Positions 23,634 through 32,037 of a DNA stretch of 50,403 nucleotides are shown piece by piece. The stretch spans positions 1 to 50,403 of the forward strand of contig JBFXHX010000030.1 of the NCBI GenBank assembly GCA_050176585.1. Reading direction: 5' to 3'. The DNA is from CAYYWP01 sp050176585 (GTDB lineage: Bacteria > Desulfobacterota > Binatia > HRBIN30 > CADEER01). Each line of letters starts with the position of its first letter. Position 1 is the stretch's first letter. The notes beneath the pieces were generated by a model that had not been told where the DNA came from, ran no database searches, and worked only from the letters and a program-made list of their open reading frames with translations. The translations under genes were made by a program, and so were the position numbers.

Positions 23634-25145
23634 TCACCGCGCGGGGACGAGCTTGTAGACCTCGCCGCCGAGGTCGGCGATGTAGAGCTCGCCGCGCGCA
23701 TCCTCGCCGAAGCTCACCACCATCTCGATTTCGCGTCCGCCGCCCGGCGCGAGAGCCGCGGTGCGGTCTGCGAGGTCGGTCACTACCCCGCCCTCCAGGC
23801 GGAACGTCCGCAGCAAAGCCGAGCAGTAATCGCTGAAGAAGTACGCGCCGCGAAGGCCGGGCAGCGCGCAGCCGCGGTATACGAAGCCGCCGGTGACCGA
23901 GCAGCCCTCCCTGCGGCCGTAAGTGAACACGGGCGGGGTGAACACCGGCGGGCGCTGGTCGGGGCACATGCCGCCGGGCGGCTGGAAGCAGAGTAGCCCC
24001 TCGAAGATGTTCCAGCCGTAATTCTCACCGCCGCGGCTGGCGTTGGGCGCCACGTCGATCTCCTCGGCGCGGCCCTCGCCCACGTCGCCGATGTAGAGGT
24101 CGCCCGTGAGGCGGTCGAAGCTGAGTCGCCAAGGGTTGCGAAACCCCTTGGCCCAGATGAGACCGAGCGGGTCGCCGCGTGCGGCGGCGGGATTGTCGGG
24201 CGGCACGGCGTAAAACGGCGCGTTCTCGACGTCGACATCGAGCCGCAGGAGCTTGCCCAACAGGGTGCCGTCGTTCTGCCCATTCGCAGATGCCCCACCA
24301 CCGCCATCGCCCATGCCGATGAACAGCGTGCCGTCGGGCGCAAACGCGAGCTGCCCGCCGTTGTGGTTGGGGGCCGGCTGATCGATCGAGAGGAGGACGC
24401 GGGCGCTGTTCGGGTCGGCGCGGTCCGCATCCGCGCTCACGGTGTAGCGCGCGACCACCGTATCGCCGGCGCCATCGGTGTAGTCGACGAAGAACCAGCC
24501 GTTGCGTTCGTAATCGGGGTGGAATGCGACGCTCAGCAGCCCCCGCTCGCCGCAACAGGACACCAGCGGCTGGATGTCGAGGAACGGCTCGCCGAGCAAC
24601 ACGCCATCCTTCACGACGCGGATGCGGCCCTCCTGTTCGACCACGAAGACGCGGCGCGGATCGAGTGGCGGAGCGGAGACGTGCACCGGGCGCTCGACCT
24701 GGTCGGTGACGAGCGCCGCGATCGCCGCGCTGTCCGGAAATGCCGTCACGCCGCGACATACATCGCCGCCGGGTTCGAGCGCGCAGTCGGCGCTGCAGCC
24801 GTCGCCGTCGAGCCGGTTGCCGTCGTCGCACTCCTCGAGCTGCTGCACGGCCCCATCGCCGCATTCAGGGAGGTGGCCGGGGGTCGGCGAAGGCACCGGC
24901 GTCGCGGCGCCGCATCCGAGCAGTGCCATGTTGACGGCCGAGACCAGGTCCGCGATGTCGATGCGCCCGTCGCCGTCGGCGTCCGCCGCAGGGCAGGGCC
25001 GGACGTCGGAACCGTTGACCGCCAGCCCGACAGCCTCGACCAATTCATGCACCGCGACGATCTGGTCGTCGTCGCAGTCGCCTGAGCAGGCGCCGGCCGG
25101 CGCCGCCACCAGCAGCGCCGCCAGTGCGAGCGGCAGCGATCGCAT
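23634..25145 (-). CDS. Secreted PQQ-type sugar dehydrogenase-like propeller with EF-hand and Cys-rich modules
   Basis: A 503-residue exported multidomain protein. Signal peptide at 1-19; an EF-hand/dockerin-like pair at about 20-78 (D-A-D-G-D-G-R-I-D-I loop); a Myxococcus-type cysteine-rich repeat at about 95-121 (C-G-D-G-x5-E-E-C-D-D-G-N pattern); and a six-bladed propeller from about 140 to the end of the soluble glucose/aldose dehydrogenase (GSDH) family, with G-L-L-S-V-A-F-H-P-D-Y, G-Q-L-A-F-A-P-D-G-T-L, G-F-R-N-P-W-R-L-S-F and G-E-N-Y-G-W-N motifs. It is likely an extracellular or periplasmic sugar or alcohol oxidoreductase, possibly PQQ-dependent; activity is unproven. Start chosen at the hydrophobic signal. 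Confidence 0.83.
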   Translation of the reverse strand: MRSLPLALAALLVAAPAGACSGDCDDDQIVAVHELVEAVGLAVNGSDVRPCPAADADGDGRIDIADLVSAVNMALLGCGAATPVPSPTPGHLPECGDGAVQQLEECDDGNRLDGDGCSADCALEPGGDVCRGVTAFPDSAAIAALVTDQVERPVHVSAPPLDPRRVFVVEQEGRIRVVKDGVLLGEPFLDIQPLVSCCGERGLLSVAFHPDYERNGWFFVDYTDGAGDTVVARYTVSADADRADPNSARVLLSIDQPAPNHNGGQLAFAPDGTLFIGMGDGGGGASANGQNDGTLLGKLLRLDVDVENAPFYAVPPDNPAAARGDPLGLIWAKGFRNPWRLSFDRLTGDLYIGDVGEGRAEEIDVAPNASRGGENYGWNIFEGLLCFQPPGGMCPDQRPPVFTPPVFTYGRREGCSVTGGFVYRGCALPGLRGAYFFSDYCSALLRTFRLEGGVVTDLADRTAALAPGGGREIEMVVSFGEDARGELYIADLGGEVYKLVPAR

Positions 25146-25256
25146 CGAGTGGAATTCTACGGATCGATACGCGTACATGGAACCCGCCGCGCGGCAAGGG
25201 ACACCGGCCCTCCAGCGCAACGGACCGGCGAGAACGCACGCGGAGATGCGGCGTGT

Positions 25257-25412
25257 TTAGTCGATTTCCTCGTGGCCCCCGCACGTGTCGTGTGGACACT
25301 CGCAGTTGACGTGCGGGCCGGGACCACCCGCTGCCTCAGCACACGCCGAGCTGCAGAATGGGCCGTTGCCCGTCGCCTCACACGTGCACGGCTTGTGTTG
25401 GCATTTTCTCAT
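25257..25412 (-). CDS. Small metallothionein-like protein
   Basis: A 51-residue cytosolic protein. Translation of 25412-25257 gives nine cysteines arranged in C-x-H-x-x-C-x-C, C-S-S-A-C, and C-E-C-x-H-x3-C clusters, plus several histidines. The pattern resembles bacterial metallothioneins (SmtA/BmtA-like) that bind zinc, copper or cadmium through Cys and His. A GGAGG Shine-Dalgarno sits 6 bases before the ATG. It is followed upstream, on the same strand, by an NlpE-like lipoprotein gene 112 bases away, suggesting a joint metal-stress function. A zinc-ribbon protein is an alternative. Confidence 0.75.
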   Translation of the reverse strand: MRKCQHKPCTCEATGNGPFCSSACAEAAGGPGPHVNCECPHDTCGGHEEID

Positions 25413-25524
25413 CGGCAGCCTCCGGCGCCATTTTACCCGGCATTCGCCACCGGGCTGAGCCGCGCTCAGCGGGCGCGCCGCGAGAGGCAGTGGCCCCCAT
25501 GCCGAGGCTGAGCGGCGGCGCAGC

Positions 25525-26025
25525 TCAGCGGCCGTCTGCGCGGGTCAGCGTGTGCGCATCGGGCGGATCGATGGGATCGCAGTTGGAATCGAGCTGGCGG
25601 ATGCGGCGCTCGTCCAACACCAGGTAGCAGCGCGGCGGTTCGGCGCCATCCGGAACGAGCTCGTACACCAGTGCCGTCGGATCGAGCGCGATGCCGCGGC
25701 GCTTGGTCCAGGTGCCGGCGGAGTTCACGACGCGCTCGGGCGCGCCGGCGCCGAGGTAACGCTCGCGGAGACGGTAGCGGTACGCGCCGCTCCAGTCCGC
25801 GCCGAGCGCGAGCTCGGTTTCAATGCCGGCGCAGGCGCTGCACGGCAGCGTGCCACTGAAGCGTCCGACCAGGGGCATCGCGACCGGCGGCGCGGCGGGA
25901 CGCTCCGCTGCGGCCTGCGCCTGCGGTGGCGGCGCGGCCGGCGGCCGCGCCGGACAGGCGGGGAGCAACAGCGCCCACACGAGCGCGGCGCTCAGCTTCC
26001 GTGCGGGAGTCAGAGCTCTGGTCAT
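25525..26025 (-). CDS. NlpE-like outer-membrane lipoprotein
   Basis: A 166-residue lipoprotein. The signal ends in L-L-P-A-C, giving a lipidated Cys at about residue 24; an Ala/Pro-rich linker follows. The folded part contains G-T-L-P-C-S-A-C-A-G-I-E-T-E-L-A-L and Y-R-L-R-E-R-Y-L-G, the N-terminal domain of NlpE/CutF, a lipoprotein linked in enterobacteria to copper stress and envelope sensing (Cpx). The first CxxC-like pair (C-S-A-C) of the family is present. It lies in the same orientation as proB upstream (82-base gap) and the metallothionein-like gene downstream. Confidence 0.82.
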   Translation of the reverse strand: MTRALTPARKLSAALVWALLLPACPARPPAAPPPQAQAAAERPAAPPVAMPLVGRFSGTLPCSACAGIETELALGADWSGAYRYRLRERYLGAGAPERVVNSAGTWTKRRGIALDPTALVYELVPDGAEPPRCYLVLDERRIRQLDSNCDPIDPPDAHTLTRADGR

Positions 26026-26107
26026 GCCATCCGCACCAACGTGTCGTGCGTATAGCGCGAGCGGCCGTCCCCGCGCGATGGCGGGGGTCTGGAACCGCGC
26101 CGGCCGC

Positions 26108-27253
26108 TCAGGCGAGCAGCACGAGGTCGTCGCGGTGGATGATCTCGTCGCCGGCGGTGTACTGCAGCGTCGCTTCGATCGCGCTCGAGTGCAGGCCTTT
26201 GATTCGCTGCAGCTCGCTCGCGCTGTAGTTCACCAAGCCGCGGGCGAACTCCGCTCCCGTCTGATCGAGGCACGCCACGCACTCCCCCGCGCCGAAGACG
26301 CCCTCGACCGCGACGATCCCGCGCGCCAGCAGGCTGCGCCCGCTCTCGACGATCGCCCGGTACGCGCCTTGATCCACCCTAATGGATCCGGCCGGCTTGA
26401 GGGTGTGCGCGATCCAGTGCTTGCGTCGCGCTAGGCGGTCACCCTTTGGGAGGAAGAGTGTGCCGACGCTGTCGTCGGGATCGAACACCTGCGCGAGGAT
26501 CCCGGGCGGACGCCCGTCGGCGATCACGCACGCGACGCCCGCTTCGTTCGCCTTGCGCGCCGCGCCGATCTTGCTGCTCATCCCCCCGGTGCCGAGCCAG
26601 CCCGAGCGGTCGCCAGCGTAGGCTTCGACACTGCGCCCGATCTCTTCGACCAGCGGGATGAGCTCCGCATCGGGCGCGCGGCGCGGATCGGCGGTGTAGA
26701 GCCCGGGTACGTCGCTGAGGATGACCAGCAGATCCGCGCCGATGAGCGTGGCGACCAGCGCCGATAAGTTGTCATTGTCGCCGAAGTTGAAGCGCATCTC
26801 TTCGACCGCGACGGTGTCGTTCTCGTTGACGATCGGCAGCACGCCGGCGCCGAGCAATTCTTCGAACGTATTGCGCGCGTTCAAATAGCGGCGCCGGTTG
26901 GCCAGGTCGTCGTGCGTGAGCAGCACTTGCGCGACCGGCTGGCCGAGCGCGCTGAACTGCTCGTCGTAGAAGCTCATGAGGCGGATCTGGCCGACGGCTG
27001 CGGCGGCTTGCTTCTGCGGGACGGTCGCCGGCCGCTCGCGCAGGCCCAGCCGTGCCATCCCGGCGGCGACCGCCCCGGAGCTGACGAGCGCGAGTTGGTA
27101 CGGGCGGCGGCGCAGCGTCGCGAGCTCCTCCACGATGCGCCGGATGCGCGCGCGGTCGATGTCGAGCGGTCCCGACAAGAGGCTGCTGCCGATCTTCACC
27201 ACCGCCCGCCGCACGCGCGGCAAGAGGAGGCGCTTGTGTGGGCGCTGATCCAT
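26108..27253 (-). CDS. proB: Glutamate 5-kinase
   Basis: A 381-residue enzyme that phosphorylates glutamate to gamma-glutamyl phosphate, the first step of proline synthesis. The amino-acid-kinase domain shows V-V-K-I-G-S-S-L-L, S-S-G-A-V-A-A-G and N-E-N-D-T-V-A-V-E; a PUA domain (about 285-375) with G-I-V-A-V-E-G and R-G-L-V-N-Y-S-A-S-E-L closes the protein. It follows obgE by about 58 bases. The ATG at 27253 is selected; an in-frame GTG at 27277 would add eight residues. proA is not in the window. Confidence 0.92.
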   Translation of the reverse strand: MDQRPHKRLLLPRVRRAVVKIGSSLLSGPLDIDRARIRRIVEELATLRRRPYQLALVSSGAVAAGMARLGLRERPATVPQKQAAAAVGQIRLMSFYDEQFSALGQPVAQVLLTHDDLANRRRYLNARNTFEELLGAGVLPIVNENDTVAVEEMRFNFGDNDNLSALVATLIGADLLVILSDVPGLYTADPRRAPDAELIPLVEEIGRSVEAYAGDRSGWLGTGGMSSKIGAARKANEAGVACVIADGRPPGILAQVFDPDDSVGTLFLPKGDRLARRKHWIAHTLKPAGSIRVDQGAYRAIVESGRSLLARGIVAVEGVFGAGECVACLDQTGAEFARGLVNYSASELQRIKGLHSSAIEATLQYTAGDEIIHRDDLVLLA

Positions 27254-27311
27254 CAGGGCACGGCGACCCGGTCGCACACGGCGCGCCGGATCCGATAGGC
27301 GATGTGCGCGG

Positions 27312-28352
27312 TCATCCGCGGGTCTCCGCGGCTAGCGCCGGCGTCTCCGGCACCGGCTGCGCGCGCACACTGGCCGACAGCTCGCGCACCAACTCGGCGA
27401 CGCCCTCGCCGGTCACGGCGGAGATCGCCCGCAGCGTCACGCCGCGCGCGGCGAACCGCTCCCGCAGCTCCGCGGCGAACCCCTGCGGTGCCGCATCGAT
27501 CTTGTTCGCGGCGACGATTTGCGGTTTCGCGGCCAGCTCTGGATCGAAGAGCGCCAGCTCGCGATTGATGATATCGAAGTCGCTCAGCGGGTCGCGTCCG
27601 CTCGCGCTGCTCGCGTCGAGCAGGTGCAGGAGCACACGCGTGCGCGAGAGATGGCGCAGGAACCGATCGCCCAGGCCGTGCCCCTCGTGCGCCCCCTCGA
27701 TCAGTCCGGGAATGTCGGCGAGCACGAAGCTCTCGTCGGTGTCCACGCGGACGACGCCGAGGTTGGGTACCAGCGTGGTGAAGGGGTAATCGGCGATGCG
27801 CGGGCGCGCGGCCGACACGCGGGAGATGAACGTGGATTTGCCCACGTTCGGGAAACCGAGCAGGCCGACGTCGGCGACCAGGTGCAGCTCTAGCCGCAAG
27901 CGCCGTTCTTCGCCGGGCAGGCCCGGCTGCGCGTAGCGCGGCGCTTGATTGGTCGAGCTCTTGAAGTGCGCGTTGCCCCGCCCGCCGCGCCCGCCGCGCG
28001 CAACCGCCACGCGCGCATCGGGCATGTTCATGTCGGCGATCAGGTCACCGGTCCCGGCGTCGCGGACGATGGTGCCCAGCGGGACCTTCGCGACCGCATC
28101 GGCGCCGCGGTGGCCGTGCTGGTCCTTGCCGCGGCCGTGCTCCCCGCGTTGGGCGATGAGGCGGGGCTGGTACTTGAAATCGAGCAGCGTGCTCAGCTCG
28201 GGGGCGACTTCCAATACGACGTCGCCGCCGTCGCCGCCATTGCCGCCATTGGGGCCGCCCTTCGGCTTGTACTTCTCGCGAAGGAAACTGACGCACCCGG
28301 CGCCGCCGTGGCCGCCCTGTACCTCGATCTCGGCCTCATCGACGAACTTCAT
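27312..28352 (-). CDS. obgE: GTPase ObgE/CgtA
   Basis: A 346-residue Obg-family GTPase acting in late ribosome assembly and growth control. Glycine-rich Obg fold at 1-158 (G-G-H-G-G-A-G-C-V-S-F, G-G-P-N-G-G-N-G-G-D-G-G), then the G domain with G-F-P-N-V-G-K-S at 167-174, D-I-P-G-L-I-E-G, and N-K-I-D. No OCT domain after the G domain, so a short variant. Part of the conserved rplU-rpmA-obgE-proB operon; 61 bases separate it from rpmA. Confidence 0.95.
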   Translation of the reverse strand: MKFVDEAEIEVQGGHGGAGCVSFLREKYKPKGGPNGGNGGDGGDVVLEVAPELSTLLDFKYQPRLIAQRGEHGRGKDQHGHRGADAVAKVPLGTIVRDAGTGDLIADMNMPDARVAVARGGRGGRGNAHFKSSTNQAPRYAQPGLPGEERRLRLELHLVADVGLLGFPNVGKSTFISRVSAARPRIADYPFTTLVPNLGVVRVDTDESFVLADIPGLIEGAHEGHGLGDRFLRHLSRTRVLLHLLDASSASGRDPLSDFDIINRELALFDPELAAKPQIVAANKIDAAPQGFAAELRERFAARGVTLRAISAVTGEGVAELVRELSASVRAQPVPETPALAAETRG

Positions 28353-28413
28353 TGCCGCGCCGCCGCCGTCCGCCCGCGAGGGCGGTGTAAGGGTCGAGAC
28401 GAAAGGAGCGAGA

Positions 28414-28671
28414 CTATTGCGGGGGCAGGACGTGCACCTGTCTGCGATCCTTGCCCAAGCGCGCGTACTGAACGGTGCCGTCGATGAGCGCGAACAGGGT
28501 GTAGTCGCGACCGATGCCGACGTTCTTACCGGGGTGGATGCGGGTGCCCAGCTGGCGCACCAGGATGTTGCCGGCTTTCGCCCGCTGGCCGCCGTACACC
28601 TTCACGCCGCGGCGCTGCCCCGCACTGTCGCGCCCGTTGCGGGTGCTGCCCTGACCTTTTTTGTGCGCCAT
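28414..28671 (-). CDS. rpmA: 50S ribosomal protein L27
   Basis: An 85-residue ribosomal protein L27. It starts M-A-H-K-K-G-Q-G-S-T-R-N-G-R-D-S, and contains the conserved G-G-Q-R-A-K-A-G-N-I-L-V-R-Q-L-G-T. The N-terminus reaches the peptidyl-transferase centre; there is no extra cleavable leader as in Firmicutes. Its start lies 1 base beyond the rplU stop, so the two are coupled. Confidence 0.97.
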   Translation of the reverse strand: MAHKKGQGSTRNGRDSAGQRRGVKVYGGQRAKAGNILVRQLGTRIHPGKNVGIGRDYTLFALIDGTVQYARLGKDRRQVHVLPPQ

Positions 28672-28672
28672 C

Positions 28673-28993
28673 CTATGCTCCCGTCTCGATCGCAGTCACC
28701 TGCACGGTGGTCAGATACTGCCGGTGTCCCTGGCGCCGGCGGTAGTTCTTCCGCCGCTTCTTCTTGAACACCAAGATCTTCTTCCCCCGGCCCTGCTCGA
28801 TGACCCGCGCGGTGACGCGCGCTCCAGCCAGCGTCGGCTGACCCACTTGCAGCGCGCCATCGCGCGCTGTCATGAGCACCTCGGTGAACTGCAGCTCCGC
28901 GCCCGGCTCGGCTTCGAGCTTTTCGACGCGCAGGACGTCGCCGGGGGAAACGCGGTACTGCTTCCCGCCGGTCTTGATGACGGCATACTCCAT
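28673..28993 (-). CDS. rplU: 50S ribosomal protein L21
   Basis: A 106-residue ribosomal protein L21 (M-E-Y-A-V-I-K-T-G-G-K-Q-Y-R-V at the start, K-K-R-R-K-N-Y-R-R-R-Q-G-H-R-Q near the C-terminus). First gene of the rplU-rpmA-obgE-proB operon. A GAGACCACC sequence precedes the ATG; a promoter candidate lies 30-56 bases upstream. Confidence 0.97.
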   Translation of the reverse strand: MEYAVIKTGGKQYRVSPGDVLRVEKLEAEPGAELQFTEVLMTARDGALQVGQPTLAGARVTARVIEQGRGKKILVFKKKRRKNYRRRQGHRQYLTTVQVTAIETGA

Positions 28994-29366
28994 GAGGTGG
29001 TCTCCGCGGCTGAATTGCCACGGTTATCGGAGGGGTAGGCGCATGTCAACGGCAGGGCATGCACGCGTGCGAGCGCTTACGCGTGGCTGGCGTAGCCGCG
29101 GCACCTGTGGCCGCATGGCGGCGCGGATCGCCGCGCCGGAGGGTGGGGGGATGCCGATGCCTGCTCCGGCGCCGCGGCGCATGTTCGTGCGGCTCGGCGA
29201 TCGAAATGATAACGCGAACTTCACGGTTGCGTAACCGCGTCGAAACGCCACTGCGCCAACTATAAATGCCGCAGGGTGCCGCGGCGGAAGATTGCCCGCG
29301 GTTCGACACACGTGGAATCTTCTGCTGGACCGATCCGCTTCGACCGCGGGCTATCGAGGGGGCGGG
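28994..29366. other. Intergenic region between divergent rplU and glutaredoxin genes
   Basis: 373 bases without a supportable gene. The left part holds the candidate rplU promoter. The central part is GC-rich and shows nothing recognisable. Around 29205-29270 the composition turns AT-richer, with TATAAA at 29261-29266 that could be a -10 element for the plus-strand gene at 29367, although no -35 hexamer at the right distance is clear. Confidence 0.6.
29023..29049 (-). promoter_or_regulatory. Candidate rplU promoter
   Basis: On the minus strand a perfect TTGACA (29049-29044) is followed after 15 bases by GATAAC (29028-29023), 4 of 6 to the -10 consensus. The spacer is shorter than the ideal 17. 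A start of transcription near 29016 would leave a leader of about 22 bases before rplU. Prediction by eye. Confidence 0.4.
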
Positions 29367-29648
29367 ATGCGGCTGACATTTATCACGCGACGGGACTGTC
29401 ATCTGTGTGAGGATATGGCGGTTGTGATCGAGGCGGCGGCGCGCGACTGGGGGTTCGAATTGAACGTCCAGGACGTCGACACCGATCCAGACCTGTGCGC
29501 GCGCTACGGCATGGAGGTGCCCGTGCTGCTGGTGAATGGCCGCAAAGCGTTCAAATATCGCGTGAGTCGCGAGGCGCTGGAGCGCCGGTTGCGCGCGGAG
29601 GGCCGCCGAGCCCGCTGGCGAGGGCTGTTGGGCCGACCGGCCACTTGA
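29367..29648 (+). CDS. Glutaredoxin-like (thioredoxin-fold) small protein
   Basis: A 93-residue thioredoxin-fold protein: F-I-T-R-R-D-C-H-L-C-E-D-M places a Cys-x-x-Cys redox motif near residue 10, and M-E-V-P-V-L-L-V-N-G-R-K carries the cis-Pro turn. This matches the glutaredoxin family DUF836-type proteins, which may reduce disulfides; the exact substrate is unknown. The ATG at 29367 follows a GAGGGGGCGGG Shine-Dalgarno. plsX starts 32 bases after its stop, so the two probably share a transcript. Confidence 0.85.
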   Translation: MRLTFITRRDCHLCEDMAVVIEAAARDWGFELNVQDVDTDPDLCARYGMEVPVLLVNGRKAFKYRVSREALERRLRAEGRRARWRGLLGRPAT

Positions 29649-29680
29649 AGCAGGCGCGCGCGCCTCCGTATGCTCGGATC

Positions 29681-30694
29681 ATGCCGGCCGTCGCGGTGGA
29701 TGCCATGGGTGGTGAGCATGCGCCGGATGCGGTGGTCCGCGGAGTGGCCGCGGTGTCGCTGCAGACCGACATCGATTGCGTGCTGGTCGGCGACGAGGCG
29801 CGCATCCAGGGGATTCTCGAGGGGACGGCGTACGACCCGGGACGCATCGCGATCGTGCACGCGAATGACGCGATTGCCAGCCAAGAGCCGGAAGGCGCGG
29901 CCCGCTACAAACGCAAGGCTTCGCTGTCGGTGACGCTGCGTCAAGTGACGAACGGGCGCTGCGCGGCGGCGGTCAGCGCCGGCAACTTCGGCGCGGCCAT
30001 CGCCGCCAGTCTGCGCGAGCTCCAGCTGCTGCCATCGATTCGCAGGCCCGCCATCGCGAACGTCTATCCGCGCGCTGCGGAGTACCCCGGCCAGGACGCG
30101 CTGGCGCTGGTGCTCGATACCGGGGCGACCGTGCGCTGCACGGCGCAGGAGCTGGTGCAGTTCGCGATCATGGGCAGCACGTATGCGCGGGTCATCTCCC
30201 GGGTCGAACGGCCGCGCGTCGCGCTGCTCAACATGGGGCGTGAGCCCACGCAGGGCGACGACACGCTCACGACGGCGCACCGCGGGCTGAGCGCGCTCGC
30301 CGAGATCAACTTTGTCGGCAACATCGAGGGGCACGAGCTCACGAGCGGCCGCGCCGACGTGGTCGTCTGCGAGGGATTGCTCGGCAACGTCGTCGTACAG
30401 CTCCTGAAGTCCGTGTCGAGCATGGCCGTGGATCTCACGACCTCCACCGCGCAGCGCAATTGGCGCTGGCGCGCGGGCATGGCGATCATGGCGAGCGGGG
30501 CCGACCGCCTGCGCGCGCTCGCGGACGACGCTTCGTACGGCGGCGCGCCGATCCTGGGCTTCGAGCAGGTATTCATCCGCGCGCATCGCCGGTCGCAACC
30601 GGCGGCCATCGCCAACGCGGTGAAGGTCGCCGCCAAGGCGGCGCGCGACGGGCTGGTCCCAGCGCTCAAGAGCGCGCTGGCGGAGGTCGGGTAG
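29681..30694 (+). CDS. plsX: Phosphate acyltransferase PlsX
   Basis: A 337-residue enzyme that makes acyl-phosphate from acyl-ACP, the first step of membrane phospholipid synthesis by the PlsX/PlsY route. The start V-A-V-D-A-M-G-G-E-H-A-P is diagnostic; the body includes A-V-S-A-G-N-F-G-A and F-V-G-N-I-E-G-H-E and V-V-C-E-G-L-L-G-N-V. In most bacteria rpmF precedes plsX and fabH follows; here a glutaredoxin-like gene precedes it and an APP1-like phosphatase follows. The ATG at 29681 directly starts the PlsX signature. Confidence 0.93.
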   Translation: MPAVAVDAMGGEHAPDAVVRGVAAVSLQTDIDCVLVGDEARIQGILEGTAYDPGRIAIVHANDAIASQEPEGAARYKRKASLSVTLRQVTNGRCAAAVSAGNFGAAIAASLRELQLLPSIRRPAIANVYPRAAEYPGQDALALVLDTGATVRCTAQELVQFAIMGSTYARVISRVERPRVALLNMGREPTQGDDTLTTAHRGLSALAEINFVGNIEGHELTSGRADVVVCEGLLGNVVVQLLKSVSSMAVDLTTSTAQRNWRWRAGMAIMASGADRLRALADDASYGGAPILGFEQVFIRAHRRSQPAAIANAVKVAAKAARDGLVPALKSALAEVG

Positions 30695-30695
30695 C

Positions 30696-31715
30696 ATGCG
30701 AACCCGCTCTCAGCGCCCCGAGCCCGAGCGGCTGATCTACCGCTGGGATCTCGACAAGACGTATCTGCTCAGCGAATTCGGCACGCTGCGCGAGCTGGTC
30801 AAGATTCCGTTCCAGAAGCCCGAGGACAAGATCGCGGCGCCCGGCGTCATCGCGCTGATCCGCGGGCTGCGCGAGTCGGCCATCGCCCGCGGCGCCGAGG
30901 TGCGCGTGTACTTCATCTCGGCCAGCCCGCCGCAAATCGGGCGCGCGATCCGGCGCAAGCTCGAGCTCGACGGGATCGAGTACGACGGCATCATCTTCAA
31001 GAACCAGTTGCAGCGCTTGTTCCGCGGCAAGTTTCGCCATCTGCGCGAGCAGATCGGCTTTAAGCTCACCGAGCTCCTGAAGGCGCGGCATCTCGAGCCG
31101 CCGGCGGTGCGCGAGTATCTGTTCGGCGACGACTGGGAATCCGATCCGCTGGTCTATTCGCTGTACGCAGATACGTTGGGCGGGCGATTGACGCCGGCCG
31201 AGTTGGGCGACCTGCTCCGCCAGCTCCGCGTCGACCCGCCGCTGATCCGGGAGGCGCAGGCGCTCGCAGTCGGGCTGCCGTCGGCCGAGGCGGTGGAGCG
31301 CATCTTCATCAACCTCGAGCGCCCCACGCCGCCGGCTTCGCTGCGCCGCTTCGGCTGGCGCCTGGTGCCCACGTTCAATTACTTCCAGACGGCGGCCTGT
31401 CTCCACGCGCAAGGGGTGCTGACCGACGCGGGCGCGGTGTCGGTCGCGCGCGCGATGATCGAGCTATCGGGCTATACGCCGTCGCAGCTCGGCAATTCGC
31501 TCGACGATGTCGTGCGCCGCGGCCACCTGCCCGCGGCGCACGCCGCCGCGGTGCGGGACGCCCTCGCGCACGGCGGCATGCTGCCGGGGAGGCCGCGCAA
31601 CTGGCTCCATCGAGTGCTCGATCGCTGCCGGCGCCCGCGCCGGCCGCTTGCTGACGCGCCGCCGGTGGTGGACTACGCGGCGCTTCTCGCTGCACAGGAG
31701 GTCGCCGCGGAATGA
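30696..31715 (+). CDS. APP1-like phosphatidate phosphatase domain protein
   Basis: A 339-residue protein with the catalytic domain of the APP1/LNS2 (DUF2183) family, a HAD-type phosphatase that dephosphorylates phosphatidic acid in yeast. The nucleophile motif is W-D-L-D-K-T (Asp18, Asp20); F-I-S-A-S-P-P-Q-I and F-G-D-D-W-E-S-D fit HAD motifs II and IV. The C-terminal 130 residues, Arg- and Ala-rich, are not assigned. It follows plsX by 1 base and overlaps cutA by 4 bp, placing it in a phospholipid-linked transcript. That supports phosphatidate as substrate, but this is inference. Confidence 0.8.
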   Translation: MRTRSQRPEPERLIYRWDLDKTYLLSEFGTLRELVKIPFQKPEDKIAAPGVIALIRGLRESAIARGAEVRVYFISASPPQIGRAIRRKLELDGIEYDGIIFKNQLQRLFRGKFRHLREQIGFKLTELLKARHLEPPAVREYLFGDDWESDPLVYSLYADTLGGRLTPAELGDLLRQLRVDPPLIREAQALAVGLPSAEAVERIFINLERPTPPASLRRFGWRLVPTFNYFQTAACLHAQGVLTDAGAVSVARAMIELSGYTPSQLGNSLDDVVRRGHLPAAHAAAVRDALAHGGMLPGRPRNWLHRVLDRCRRPRRPLADAPPVVDYAALLAAQEVAAE

Positions 31716-32032
31716 CCGACGCGCTGATCGTACTCGTCACCGTCGGCGCGCGCGCGGAGGGCGAGCGCCTCGCCGACGCGCTCGTCGGCGAGTCGCTCGC
31801 CGCGTGCGTGAACATCGTCGGCCCGGTCCGGTCGATCTACCGCTGGCACGGAGAGATCTGCCGGGACGAAGAGCATCTGTTGCTCATCAAGACCGCACCG
31901 GCGCGCTACGCCGAGCTCGAGGCGCGCGTTCGCGCGCTGCACAGCTACGACGTGCCGGAGGTGATCGCGCTGCCGATCGAGCGGGGCTCGGAGCCGTATC
32001 TGCAGTGGCTGATCGGAAATGTCGGGCCCTGA
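31712..32032 (+). CDS. cutA: Divalent-cation tolerance protein CutA
   Basis: A 106-residue CutA1 protein: A-L-I-V-L-V-T-V-G, S-L-A-A-C-V-N-I-V-G-P-V-R-S-I-Y-R-W-H-G-E-I, and the H-S-Y-D-V-P-E-V-I-A-L-P-I motif are all diagnostic. CutA forms very stable trimers and has been linked to divalent-cation (copper) tolerance, though its molecular role is still debated. Its start overlaps the stop of the APP1-like gene (ATGA). Its transcript ends against the convergent pilU gene, near an inverted repeat. Confidence 0.94.
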   Translation: MTDALIVLVTVGARAEGERLADALVGESLAACVNIVGPVRSIYRWHGEICRDEEHLLLIKTAPARYAELEARVRALHSYDVPEVIALPIERGSEPYLQWLIGNVGP

Positions 32033-32037
32033 GCAAA

